From Pempheris klunzingeri (lineage: Eukaryota; Chordata; Actinopteri; Acropomatiformes; Pempheridae), in NCBI RefSeq assembly GCF_042242105.1, contig NC_092020.1:20831288-20895287 (forward strand): a DNA stretch of 64,000 nucleotides, in the 5' to 3' direction. The position numbers and the translations under genes are program-made. This document shows, in pieces, positions 1-13,500 of the stretch. Below the pieces are notes generated by a model. That model had not been told where the DNA came from and did no database searches. It saw only the letters and a program-made list of their open reading frames with translations. The stretch's first letter is position 1; the number at the start of each line of letters is the position of its first letter.

Positions 1-3000
1 TATCGACCAAGAATGAAGAGGAGCAATGCAGTAGCACTTGCTCAGTGTCTGCAATACAATACACATAAATCATCTATAAAACAAAAACAATGTTCATTTT
101 CCAGCCGTGAGAACATGTAACCATGTTGAAAGCAGCAGTGGGGTGGACTTCTCCATACAATATGTTCAGTTTTTTATCTTCAGCCAGCCGTTAGAAGATA
201 AGCCCCCTGCCTCTCCTCCACGTCTTCCTTTTTTTTTTTTTTTACCCTCGCTGAAAGGAGATTGTTAGACACATACGCGGCTCCGGTCTTGTGCACTCTG
301 AGGTTATCTGCCAGTGATACGCTGCTCTGCAGGCTGTGGGAGTTTCTATGGGAGTCTACTTTTGGCTTCACTCAAAAGGAGTTTCTGTGTTCGTCCTGTA
401 AGCAAACAATGAGGTATTGTTGCACCGGATATACTTCAGATAATCACGGGCAGCCGTCGAAATAGAGCAAGCGTTTCTTTTTGTAGTTGGTGAGGGAAAA
501 TACTTGAGTCTGGGGCCAGATAAGGACCTCATGTGCCTTGTTTTCATCCCTGTGGTTCAGCAAACCAGCGTTCTTGCAGTGGAGGACTCAGAGATGTGGT
601 TTGCTCAAATGTGGTTGCACGTTTTGTCTTCATGAAGGAGACCCAGACATTTGTTCTGTGGAGTTCATTACTTGCCATTCAAACACGAACTCTAGAGCGC
701 AAACAAAAGCCCGGTTTTATAACGCCTGCGTGTAAAAGCATCATTTATGGTTGCAGCTCTCATCGAGTCTCTCTAACCCGCGCCGCTTTGTGACGAACAA
801 ACACCGTTGTTTGTTCAGCTTTCCGGCAGCTTGACACAGCAGCATGCCAGCCCTCTGCAGGCTAACCCCTGCGCCTCCTGATGGAGCTTTTCAGCTGTCA
901 GAAGGAGGAAATAAAGAAGCCCAGCTGAGCTTATTTTGATGAGCATTCCTCCTTAAACGGGCCAGAGTCCTCAACTTGAACCACATGCAGAACGGCTTCG
1001 GAGAGAGGGAACGCTGCCGAGGCCTAGAACCACACTGCAGACACCAGCAGTGCGTTAAAACCTCTCATCCAGTGGCGCTCAAATACACTTGACTTTACTT
1101 CCACTTCCTCCAGGTTACATTAATGAGCTCACTGGAACTAATATACTTGTTCTAGTCTCAAAACTCATACAATTTCCACTTTCCAAGTGGATTTAAGGTC
1201 CGTGTTCAATGGGCGATGAGGACGGTGACGTTGCTGAAGGTTCTATTATGAATAATTGTGACATTAATTGGTAATGAAACTAATTGTTAGTTGCAGCCCC
1301 ACAGCTCTTTCAGTATGAAATGTACGTTTGTGATTGTTTTGTTTCTCACAACTTGTGAGGAAAACCTGAGACCACGTCTACCTAAGCTGTCCATTTTTAA
1401 AAACCTGTTTTTATTGTGAAAGTGAAGTTCCCCCACAGACATTTTCCAGGTTGATTTTTCTTTTTCTTTCTTTTTTTTCCTTCTTCACCCTGAAATGCCT
1501 GAACAACATGAATATGGCTGAAGTGGGCAAACGGCAAAGCTGCACATAACGGCCGACATCTGGCAAAGATTGGGACAGACTGTGGTTACTGTCTTTTGTT
1601 CCAGCTTAATCTGGATGTCCTTTAAAATAGTAAATGTGTAACGTTGACTCCATCAAAAACCTTGTAACTTCCCATTCTTGTGAGGCCTTTTTGAAAATTC
1701 ACAAAAACAAGAAGACGGCAACAAGTCCTGCACCTCTTTTGTACACTGAGGTGGAATTACATGAACAGCATTTACTGCTTTTGAATGCTGCCTAAATGGA
1801 CAAACACTGGCTTAACTGTTTTGTTTTTAGAGTTCAGTTTAATACTCCTCCATTAAAAAAAAAAGTGGCAGCTCTTCAATCTGTTGCTCTGGACTGTTGT
1901 GTTTGGCCAGCAGCACCAGCGGGGCTTCACACTGAACCCCCTCCCCAGAGAAGTCAGTTACCTACTGAGGGCCCCCAGTGTTTGACGTGCAACGTATAAA
2001 TCCGCCCAGTTACGTAAGAGATCCTGCGTTTATGCTGCTCAAAGTACAGCTCCTTTACAGCTTTGTGCCTCCTCTGTATTGGTTGGATCCCCAAACCGAC
2101 TCAGGAAGTCGTTTCCTGCTGTCAAGTCTTGGCTTCCCCTTCTGGCCGTTAGAAACGACTTTAGCACTTCCTCTATGAAGGCCTGCCCAAGTGTCTGAGA
2201 AGAACAAACGGAAAATATGCCGATAGAAATCTCTCTGTTGCCTTCGATGTTCCTATATGGGTTCACCACGTCTCCTATACCACCATGGTTAAGACTTCCC
2301 ATCCCAGTGGGGAAAACCATGCTAAAAATATATCCAGACATGGTATTGTAACCCCTATGTATATGAAAACAGACAGGATTTGTTGCACAAACATTTGAAG
2401 CAGAGCTGAGCAAAAGAAGGAGTAGAAAACCTTTGTAGAAAATCCCAGAGGATCCCTCTGTTACTCCCAGATTTAGCAAATGGCCGTTTTGATATGCCTG
2501 CACGCTAGAACATCTAAAGGGAGAAGAGCCGCTCCTTTTCCATGTTGGAAGGAGTCAGTTCAGGTCAGATTTCTGATCAAAAGTGTGATCTTCTGGAAGC
2601 ATCCCTGTGAAAGTATTCTCCCAATATGTGGGACTCGACCGTGGCCAGCCTTTCATGCCAACTTGATGCGGGTCCATTCACTACAGCTGGTCCGACCACA
2701 TGTTGTACGGTCTAAAGCGTTTAAAGCATTCTAAAAGCTTCAGGCTGCGTTTATGTGGATGCGTGAAATCTCCAAGTTAGCTGCAGTCAAGGTGAGCAGA
2801 GCTCTTTGGGCACCAGTTGAAGGGCTGGCGGTCTGCTCGCTGGTTCCTTCTCCTCCTCCTACTGTTGAATTATCCTTGAGCAAAACGCCGCATCCAAAAT
2901 TGCTCCTGATGAGTCCATGTGGTGAAAAAATGCATGTCGCTTTGGGCGACATTTGGTTCATTGGAGATTGTAATCGAATTATATTTTCACCAGCGCCTGC

Positions 3001-5644
3001 AGCCTCTTGTTTTTTAACTGAGAGCTGATTTTGTACCGAAAACATGACTTTTTAGAAGTTCTTGTTGCTCGTTAATCTTTCCGATGACCCTCAAAGATTG
3101 GTCATGTGCGCAAGCTTAAAAATTTGAATGTGGAAAAACTAGTGTGGTCCTATCAGCGTATGCATTTGCAGCCAACACCCCACAAACCACACGTGTCCAT
3201 CCCTCTCAGCAGTCTATTGTCAGCCCTCAGTAAGGCAGCGGCTTTGTTTCAGCCTCTTCCAGGTCAGTGTGAATTAGATTCTTCATTCCCAGATGTTTTT
3301 GTTTGATGAGGGAGTGGGTGGGCAGCTGGGAGCTGAGACTTATGTAAGGGCCATGTGCTGACCACGAACCCCGGCCAATAAAGAACTCTCTCTTCCAGGC
3401 ATCGGTCCTGACTCGCAGCCTCTCTTTAATGAAAACAAGTCTCTGTGAATTATGAGGGTGAAACGATGAGGACGAAGGACGCGACTGGTGAGACTAGCAA
3501 AGATCTGTTTTCCCTGTTTCCCACAGGACTCGGAGATTTATTAATAGTAACCTACTGCACATATCAGATTCTCCATGGATTTAGGACGAGGTTCCTTTTC
3601 TGAACACAAAACCCAGTGTTTGTCTTGGATTTTCCTTTTCTACAGAGTGGTTAGCTCGCTAGTTAAACATCCTCTTGGCTTCCGTGGGAGCTATCTGTGT
3701 ATGAAATTTGTGACCCTGTACATTCCCATTTAGGAATGATTAACTGTGTGGGTCTTTTTGCCAAGTTTAAAATAAATGAATTTCTACCAATTCAATAATC
3801 TCCTTAAAACAAAAACAAAAAAACCCTTTAAACCCGCCCAGAAGAATGTCCACAGCTGTTCTTATTGTGCTTCAATTTGACTGTCTTGAATAATTATCAC
3901 TGGGGCCTACCTCGTTTTCACTGAATATTCTCAGAACTGATCAAAAAATGTCCCTAAAATCATACTGATGCACTGATATACAGTGGAATGGATTGAATGT
4001 ACAATGGAATAATGTTATATGTATGATATCTACAGCTGATATATTTTTTAATGTGACATTTTGATCCTTTTACATTTCTTGTCATGTTATCAGCGTTGCT
4101 CTTGCGATGGCAATGTCAGTCCATGGATCTGTCCACCGCTTTGGTTGAAACTGAAATATCTCAACTACAGTATATGGTAGACAGATGATTAAATCCTTTT
4201 CCCCTTGCGTTCTAGGATTATTATTACTTGAAAGATAATGAAAGTCTTGTTTTATGCCTTTAGGGGCTGTATTGCATTTATATTTCTCAGCTTTGAAAAA
4301 AGTCTTAGGCAAGTTTTTTTTTTTTTTGTTCTTGCACAGGTAGATTGTATTGACTTCTGCCAATAATGACGTCAAAATCAGTCTGCTGATGTCGTGACAT
4401 CAGCTTCTGACTCAGAGGTCAACAGCTGTGAATGCGAGTCGCCCTCGCTGGAGTTCGTGACGGGACCTTGACACTTGTACCTATAATTATGTGTAAAAAC
4501 AACACTTTGCTACATGCCTGTACGGTGCAATAATCCGTCTCACCTACAGACTCGCGAGGAGATGATCCCATGTCTCGCTAGAGGAACACCGCACGGGATC
4601 ATCATGATTCAGACTTTGTCACAAGTGCAGTTGCCTCAGGGGTGTTTTATTTTCCGAACAGAGATCCCGTCTTGGGGGAACAGAAGGCTGCTTTTGCCCA
4701 AGATAGCACTGACACTAATACTTTTATATTTTCACACAAGGTTGCTTACGCTGAGCCAATATTGTTCAGATGAATACACCAGGAATTTGTGTGATACATT
4801 TCCAGTGTACACAATTTGACTACATTGAGTCTGCATTCTGTCAAGTTGGAGTATACTTACTGTGTTTCCAGTATGGCAGATTAAACATGATTAAGTATTC
4901 TCTACTGTGGTGTGATAAACAGGCTCTCCTATATACTATAAAAATTAGTGAGTGCTTGTAAATGGTTAAAAAGTGAATAGTTCCCTGTTTGTTGTTATTA
5001 CTTTAAATCTGAGTCACGTAATAAGATCATTTTAATCGTAACCAGGGTTTTGAACTGTTTTTGTCTTTTCATAACAAGCGAATCATAAATGACAGTTGAA
5101 TAGTGACGCAGTCAGCTCAGTGTGACGCAGCTGGGAGATAGATACAGATAATGAGAACAAAGCAGACTGGATATATGGTTGGTTTCTTATCTGCAAGCGA
5201 GTGGGTGAAGACTGGACTGTAAATACAGCAGAGTGTTTCAGATTTATCTGGACAGTTTGGGAACGAGAAGTTTGGGAACGCCGTCACCGGGAAATAGATT
5301 GTGTTAGAAAGATACAAGATGAAAGATGAGCAGTTTTTTCTACACCAGTGCACCGTGTTGGAGCAGAGTTGCACTTTTTTCCCCACTTGAAACATTGTTC
5401 AGAAGGACATAACATCTGAGGCTTTTACAAGTTATTGAATGATGAAATTTGTATTGTAAATTCATTTTGAAGTATTTTCCCAGCTGACGTAAAATCTAGT
5501 TTTAATCAACATTGACTTTTGGAGCACCCTCCTCCTGTAGTCCGTCACTTCTCTGATGAGGGCTCAGTTGTTTTGTTAAGACTATATTAAAGACAGGATC
5601 TGTAACATTGAAAAAACTAGTAAGAGTAGTATCCAACTGAAAAA

Positions 5645-5808
5645 AAAAAGAGGTTTGCCATTAAATGGGAGTTCTTCCTGCCTCTGCCGCTCAATACCTG
5701 ATGCTTACTCATGTGGAGATTTTTGAATTCTTAATTTTGAATTCTTGAATCGTTGGGTCTCCACTTGGCGCCATATAAGTAAAGATTGATTGATTGATTG
5801 ATTGATTG
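5645..5808 (+). repeat. 3' tail of an old L2/RTE-type non-LTR element ending in (GATT)n
   Basis: The segment reads as a degraded version of the 3' end seen behind many fish non-LTR retroelements: a 'ggagttcttcctgcc' block, then 'ttgggtctc', then 'ggcgc-atataa-taaa', ending in six GATT units (5784-5808). Assignment to the L2 or RTE group rests on recalled similarity, not on a search. No coding part of the element is left. Confidence 0.5.
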
Positions 5809-8680
5809 GGGGATGCCACAATCATATGAAGACAAGCGTAACAGCCGTCACAAAAAGTAATGTTACTGTTCACTCGGCTCAGAGTCTGTGCTTTATGCTA
5901 ACTGATTAGCTCCATGGATGTATAGTTAGCTCACTAAATGACAGTTTGACTCGGTACACAAATTTGAGAGTCACACTCTCTCATTTTTGGGTTCAGTGGG
6001 TGCGTGTTTCAAACTGTGGCTGCAATTTCTCTGCTCATAGAGTGCACGCACGCAGGCAGGCAGACGGGTCGGCTGTCCAGTCATCTCATTCGTGCTTAAT
6101 GAAATATATTACAGGCCTGTGACAGCCACAGAACCTAGATTTTTTTTTTTTTTTTGACAAACTGATATATCGATTGCTGTCGTCCGATTTGAGAAATTCC
6201 ACAAGTATGCCAAAAACGGTCTCTAAAATAAGTTGTATATGTTGCCTTGAAGTATCTTGAAGAGGAATTTAGTTTCATATCCTCTGCTACAAGATCACTT
6301 TGCAGGAATGCCGTGATAAAACGTACGCACTAACCCTGAAATAAAAAAATGAAAAACCTTCCAGACAGGACGTTAGATTAACCAATCAACTTGCTTGACA
6401 CGCAGGTCATGATACACTCTGCAACCAATCACGGAAGTGTTTCCCTGACATACAGGCTATCATGAGGTTGCTGACCGTCAGAGCAGAGAAACATTGGCTC
6501 ATAAATGATTATTTCCAGTCGGTGCAGGATGCAGTATAAAGGGTCACGACCTGTGATATTTTTTACTCTCATATCCACTGTGGACTCGTTATCAGAGTTT
6601 CTCTATTTCTGGCTCTTTCTTAGTCCTGTTATTCCCACACCTACAGGAGGCATGTTCACTGTGTCAGCTAGTTTCTTATTCCTAACACAGATATTCCTGT
6701 ATAAATCATTAATTTTAAAACTGCTGGTTGTTTAATAAAATCACTGACATTCTTTTCTATAGTTAATGATTTCGTTTTTGAAACGCTTTATTGTTACTGG
6801 CATATCAGTCATTTAAATAGCTGTAACTTTGTCCAGCTAATAAAAGACCTGACCACTGATTAGACTAGATTAGACTGCCGACAAAGCAGCACAGTACAAA
6901 ACAACAACATAGAAACACAAAATTAAAGATTTTCTACAAACTGAGGTTGGATCACAAAAAGTAACCATCATTTTTCCTTCAATATCTTGCCTAAATATAT
7001 ATTTTTCATATTAGTTATTAGTTATTTTTTTATATTAGTAGTTATATATTAGTTTTACACATGTTCCTCTCAAGTCATATTCTCTTATTTTAAACAACTT
7101 TTGGACACTTTGAGGTAGTTGTGCGACAGGTGGGAGTGATCAGAGCTCGAATTTAATGGCGTGAAAGAAAGTGCTGTTAATGCTTTTACACCAGTGCTAA
7201 AATCACGAGAGCCAGACGACCACATGTACGATCAGGCCCTCAGAGTGAACTTTGGATCACCCTGATAGGATTTACCTTCCTTATCATTAAAGTACAACCT
7301 GGACTATCGACAGCAGCCAATCAGCTCTGCCAGTAGCCATGTTTTTACCACAGAAAATGTTCCACAGAATTGTATATTGTGTTTGTCCGTCATAAACGGA
7401 CAGCTTGTTATCAGCAGAATCCCCGCGTGCTGTGTCATTAGACAGGGATCTGTGTGTGAAAGCCAGTCTCCATGTTGACAATACTTTGAAAACTGGGACA
7501 CTGATGGTTTGCCAAGCATCAGCTGATTTCATTTTGGTGATCATCTGATCAGCCTGAAATATTTCTTGTCTTTATTTATCTCTGTGCTTACGTGTTGGTC
7601 ACCTTTTTGCTGCTCAACAGTGTTGTCTTTCTGTTGTCTTATTGGAAATCTAACATGGAAAACAAATAAATATACATAAATGGCTGTGGGAGCTGCAGCT
7701 TTATGTTTTGCGTTGAGTGAGCACATTTTCCTGTGGTTTGGAATGGTATAATGGGATGATTACAGCTTATTTCGTCTACCTACTCACAAACAAAACACAT
7801 CTATATTGTAGTCCATCTCCAGGCCTTATACACCATCTTCTTCTTTGGTGTCCAGTTGGTTGGAAATACACTTTATTCTGTCCTTCTCAGCTTTTCATGC
7901 CCGAGGACATCAGATGTCAACATTTATTTCCTTACACCCATAAAACTTTGCTCTTGGGGAGGGGGGGTTAATTTCCTCCAGTTGGTTGAGATTACATTTG
8001 CATTACAGATAAACGACATCTAAATCCACTTGAAAAGTAGAGTTGTGCATTTGCTGAAGGTTCATTTTCCCAGTTAAACTAAAGGAGAAGGAAAAACCTC
8101 TGGCGTGTAGATAAACAGCTCCAGGCATGTTAAACGTGCCTCAGTACACCCCAAAAAGACTGAGCTTACATGTTAAATACAGTAGATCCTACAGAATTGT
8201 GTAAATCTGACTGCATTACAGGATGTATTAACAGAAAGATCAGAAAGCTGTTTGGACTAGCCCTAGAGTTCTGTCTGTGTCACTGGTGAGATTTCTGCAC
8301 GATTTTCTATTTGCCACCAAAATCCAGGCAGGAGGAAATCACCCAGCGTGCTTTGCAGACGATTAAGTCAAGCTTTCAGTGGGAATACCACATAATTATG
8401 GGTCTAATCAAACTCCAAAGATAGCATCAAAAGGAACCCTGTGTATGTGTATGTTTTGGCAGCATTATCAGGCCCGTATTTACTGTTTGTACCACATGCA
8501 ATTCAACAGGCTTGGTCAGGATGTTTCCTTTGCAGCCGACTCGCCACAACAGTCGCTATCTGTCTGATCAATGTGAGCCCAGTGATCCTTGTAAATATTC
8601 CACTTGTTGCAGTCCAGCACAGTGAAAGTTGCATAATAATATTCGCTAGGGAGAAAAGCATGTCAAGGGGAGTGTGTGTT

Positions 8681-8709
8681 AGAGAGAGAGAGGGAGAGGG
8701 AGAGGAGGT
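8681..8709. repeat. GA-rich simple repeat
   Basis: A run of GA and GGGA units on the + strand. It is a simple sequence with no gene attached. Confidence 0.7.
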
Positions 8710-9189
8710 TTATGATTTAAAAGGAGTATCTCATCTTAGTAGTCATTACTGAGGATGCTGGTGGAGAACAAACAGGAGAGAACAAAACTATGGGAGGCAC
8801 CTGCTCAAGCATGAGTGGATAAGACTTATGAACATAAACAGAGAGAGATTAAGCTGAAAGTAAGAGATTTTTTTTTTCTTGGCAGCCCAAAAGAAATCAC
8901 CTTAATATTCCTGTTGGGGCATAAACAATGTCAATGTGAGTTATTACATGGTTTATGTTTTTAGGCAACTTTCAGCCTGCGTGGTGGTACATTTATCCTA
9001 ATGTATCCTAAGAGTATATTTAAGATTAAGATCGTTATTTTTGTTAAAGAATGAAAATGGTTAGTTAATAGTAAACGGCTGCAATCTTATGTTGTGTAAT
9101 ATTCCTATGTGTTTTTATTCAGTTGTAGGTTCCTACTGATTTATTTGAGCTTATTAAGTGTTGTCGGCTTTCCTACAACTTTCTTATGA

Positions 9190-9490
9190 TGGTTATAAAG
9201 GGACTTAAAAGAATAGTTCAGCATTTTTGGAAATAAACGCGCTTGATTTCCCGCTGAGCCTCAGAAGAGGAGACCGATTAACACATCTTAATCACACAAA
9301 ACATAAATCAGAGACTTTGTGTACACTAAAAGGCAAAGGTTTAAAAAAAAAATTTGATTTTAGAGAGACTTGCATGTTTTAATTTGACCGTTACCTAAAC
9401 ATGAAAGCTTCACTGAAAGCTGTTCATTTGGTTTTGAATTAGCTTGCCTCCAGTCGTTATGCTAAGCTAAGCTAATCACCCCCAGCTCTA
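9190..9490. repeat. Teleost interspersed repeat (nonautonomous element family), degraded
   Basis: The left part (about 9205-9290) resembles the head of a very common fish repeat ('agttc-gcatttttgg-aaata', then 'gaggagaccgatt'). The right part (about 9450-9480) has the family's signature GCTAAGCTAAGCTAA, but in the opposite orientation, so this is either a rearranged copy or two adjoining copies. Further copies of the family lie at about 16.14-16.38 kb and 58.85-59.05 kb. Recognition is from memory of fish repeats. Confidence 0.55.
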
Positions 9491-10576
9491 GTTGGAGGCA
9501 CCAGACTGAATGGTGCCTCCAAATGGGATCGTGTTTACCGCGTTCATGATAAGACTTCTTATGAACGCCCCACTGTTGAAAGTGAAATATTTGGTGGATG
9601 ATAAGTAAATATATCCTAATTTTACTCATAGTGCTTTTCTTTTCTTTGGAATTATATGTTCACGGAAAATGTTGATGTTCCCAAACGGCCTCACATTTCC
9701 AACGCTGACCTTACGTCACCCACTCGCTTGCTAAATTGGGAGTTGAACTTGCACGTCGTGTACATGACCTCGGATGTAACCATGAGCGCCAATTGAAGGC
9801 AGCGGAACACTTAGACGTGAAAGTGGTCTCAATCTTCCTCTAACCGGACCAGAAAGCGAACAGCTGCATTTTCCCCAAAAGATGTGGAACTGCTCCTTTA
9901 AACATTGGTTTATGACTTCAGTAACTCAGCAGCCCTTTAAAAATGTTTTACACATGAATTTACTTTTCATTTCATCTAAACAACATTAAAATAGATTCTG
10001 TAACTCTACACTAGAACTAAATTTTTTTTTAAAAAAGCAGCCAATTCTGTCTCCCCCCAGTGGAGGCATCAACAATAAAACTGTGGCAAAGATCATGATG
10101 ATTATAATATGACAGATTCCCTTTTATGGAAGGTTTCTTTAGGTCCATTTATTTTCTCCTGTGACACCATTATGACAATGTAATCAGTAGCTTGTTTCCA
10201 GTAAGAAAAATTCACACATCACCACATTTCCTAATTTCATTTTCTGGCTTATTATTGATGTGATCATCCTCTAACATTCCCATAGTATCCCTTTAAACTG
10301 AGATGTGTTGTGTTGTGTTTTTTTTGGGGGGGAGGGCTCTGCTGGTGGGAATGGCCTCATGACGTGCCCTCTCTGTTGACAGTAGTAAAACCTCCACGCA
10401 TACACACCCACACACACTCCCACCGAGCTGCCAGTGAGCCGCTGTCGCTCCACGCGTCTCCATCTGCGCGTTCCAGCTGTGCGCACATCGACCCACCGCG
10501 CCAGGAGCTCCAACCAGGGCTGAGCCTGACCTGCACCCACCCCGGACGGACTGAGGGAATAATAGCAAGTACAACC

Positions 10577-13500
10577 ATGGCGTCTAAGACGATGGATGGT
10601 CTGACGCTGTCGGATTACCAGATGAAACTGCTGGAGAACAGTTTCAAAACAGTCAGCAGGCATCCGGACGGGACGACGCTCATGCTGATCGCTGCGGAGT
10701 GCGGACTGACAGAGGAGGAAACGCAAGTGAGTACCAACCAAACAGGTCAATAATCTCTCTTTTCCCTCTGTGTGTGAGCTGCAACTTGTAGAAAATGTGT
10801 GCAAGTGAGCCTTTCTGATGTTTTGTAGGCTGAAATGCATTGATTATAGTGTGAAGCATTAACAGAGATATGGAATATCCACAACTCCTTAGATCGTTAT
10901 AATGTTCCCATGGCGATTAATATCATGTCTGACTAAGACTATTGTGTGATGAATTGGGATTCCCTTTCATTTTTAGGGCAATTTAAGCATTTTAGTGGTA
11001 ATTTTACAATTCATGAATTTCTTTATTTCTGCATTCTATAGTATTTTCTTTAGTCCTTCAGGGACTTGTAGTTTTCCTCTGATACTGATTTAAACATAAA
11101 TGTCTGCCACTAGCGCACTTAATTGATTTACCCACTTAAAATGAAAAATTCCTCATGAACCATGAAGGATAAAAGTAGCCTATTCCTTAAGAACATGGTC
11201 TGTATTTTCATTTTCAGTGAATATTCTTTGTCATTTTAATCTGAAGTGACCAATATAGGATTAAAAGGTGTTTCACCATGAAATGTTGCGGCACACAAGT
11301 ATAGTGTTGCCAAAAAAATACCTGAGTAAAGCACTTAACAAGATAACTTTATGTACTTTGTTAGTTTCCATTTCAGATTTCACCTCCACTGAGACACAAT
11401 AGCTTTTCTGCCAGGGAGCCCAAACCATGTAGAGATCAGAACAAATTACTCTGTAAAAACTGATTTTAATGTATTTTTAAACATGTCAAGAGAGGGTGAA
11501 GGTCCCAAGTAAAATATGCAGTTCATTCCAAGCTTGTGGGGCGTGAAAGGAAATGGCAGGCTTACTCAGATCTGTTTGACTGGTTGGACCACCAGGAGAA
11601 TTTTCTCTGATGATTGAGTGTAACATTTCAGTAAACTGGATTAGTACTGTAGTAGTTTACCCAGTTGGGCTTTTGCATTATAAAAAAAACATATATGAAA
11701 TGATTCAATGGACTTCACAGTGTTCAAGGAGAAAAAAAAACGCATTAGTGACAATGATGTGTACGTACACTTCCGCATGATAGACCACATCCAGTTTCTT
11801 CAAAAGTGATGAGGATGCATGCAAGTGAATGACATCTCCATGGTCAAATACTGGCAAAAAACTGGTGTTTTACAGGACTGATTTAAAAAAAATTTAACCT
11901 ACACTCAGGAATATTTGACTTTATGGTTATGGAGTGTCGTCAGTGTCAGTATCTGTGAGAAAATAAACTGCTAAGGAGAGAAAAACAATATGTACATGTG
12001 TATAAGCAGGATCTTGTGATGTCACACCTGGAGGCGCTCTGCAGACAGTGAAGAGATCAGATTTGTGGACAGTGTTTCTGTTGAGACGTCACAGGCTGAT
12101 GAAATAATCCTCATTTTTAAGAGGAAACCATGACTGCAAAGGCTGCGCCCCATTGATCGCCACTGGAGCGGCTCCAAGTCGTTTATCCTGATGAAGTCAT
12201 GTCAGAGTCGAGTTTCCTGCTGCTTTTTCAGCTCTGGGATTTATCTGTTCAGGGGTGACTTAAAGACTTAAAAGAGGTGACTTTAAGGAAAGATCATCTG
12301 TCAGTCAATCAGTGAGGCTGGGACGGTGACGACACTTTTGTTGGCAAAGTGTGACTTTCTGTGGCTGCTCCTGTTTGTGCTGCTTTCATATTTGGTCAGA
12401 TGTGAGGAACGAGTTTTTGTTAACCAGCAACTATTCTGATAATCAATTAGTATATAAATACATAAGTATGTAAAATTTCAAGCAAAAATGCCAAACATTC
12501 CCTTGTTTCAGCTTCTCAAATTTGAAGATTCATTGAGTTTCCTTGCCTTATGTGATAGTAAACTGAATATCTTTGAGTTTTGAACTGTTGGATGGACGAA
12601 ACAAGTAATTTGAAGACACCCTCAGTTTGGGACAATGTGTTGGATCACAAACCAAAGGAATGGATTAATTGTCAAAATAATTGCTAGACTAATAGTTAAT
12701 GGCTATAATGACATTCTTGACCTTGGGAACAGTAGAAAAAATGGCGCAGACCAGAAGCCAAGTGTTTTTTCTAAAGCACAAAGAGCAGCAGCGATGCTCA
12801 TTCAGCAACACACAGAATCCCAAGTTAGAACCGCAACTAGCACGATAAAAACTATTGTCTTAGTCCGACAAAAGTTCAAGATCCAATATTCAATGTAGCG
12901 TACTGCTATGACAACAAAGAGCAGCAATGTTTCCCAACTGAGATGCTTAAACAAGAGTGTTTGGATTTTTCCCACAGATCATCAAAGAATTCTTTCCATC
13001 TAATCAATTAATAGACAGATAACAGCAGCTCTTGACCTTATAGCTAAACACCATGTTATTCAAATCAAACTAGAATCAACAAACGCAGGACTTCCACCTC
13101 CAACAGGAAAGAGATGAAGCACAAAAGCCCCGTTTAAGCCAACTGTCACAGTCATGAATTTAAGCGGAAAAAACTGCCAATTACATGAAACATCACATTA
13201 TTACTCAGGTATTTAATCTCTACCCTCCTGTCTCACATGTAAACACTCCCACCACCCCTCTATCTGTGGAATGTCTTTGGCCTACTGTAAAGTCTGTGCA
13301 ACTGTCACATCAGGAGCCAGATGTTAAGCTTCAGAGCGCCGATAACAACCAACATGTGGAGAAGTGCACTGACGTTCTGCAGGCACCTCCAGTGGCGTTC
13401 CTCCCACAGACAGATCACTGTAAAAGCACATGGCCGTCATCCATGTGTTTAGTTTTCACCGGGTAAATGGTGATTTTTATACATTTTGGAATAAAAATCA

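Larger units (their letters stand above)
1..10309. other. Intergenic region left of hopx, no recognised gene
   Basis: I recognise no protein-coding gene here. The DNA is AT-rich, with many short chance ORFs that have no coherent protein character. It holds the 3' tail of an old retroelement near 5.65-5.81 kb, a purine-rich GA stretch at about 8680-8710, and an interspersed repeat at about 9.19-9.49 kb. One minus-strand stretch (2059-2194) looks like an exon and is described in the findings. A stretch near 3340-3440 containing CCAATAAAG could be a poly(A) signal or a degraded LTR end, but nothing around it confirms either. Confidence 0.6.

Noticed and set aside
3340-3440. Possible LTR end with CCAATAAAG and a CT-rich stretch
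   Set aside because: No second copy, primer-binding site or terminal TG...CA pair could be identified.
10271-10840. 189-codon ORF on the minus strand over hopx exon 1
   Set aside because: It is antisense to the hopx first exon in GC-rich DNA and shows no protein-like pattern.
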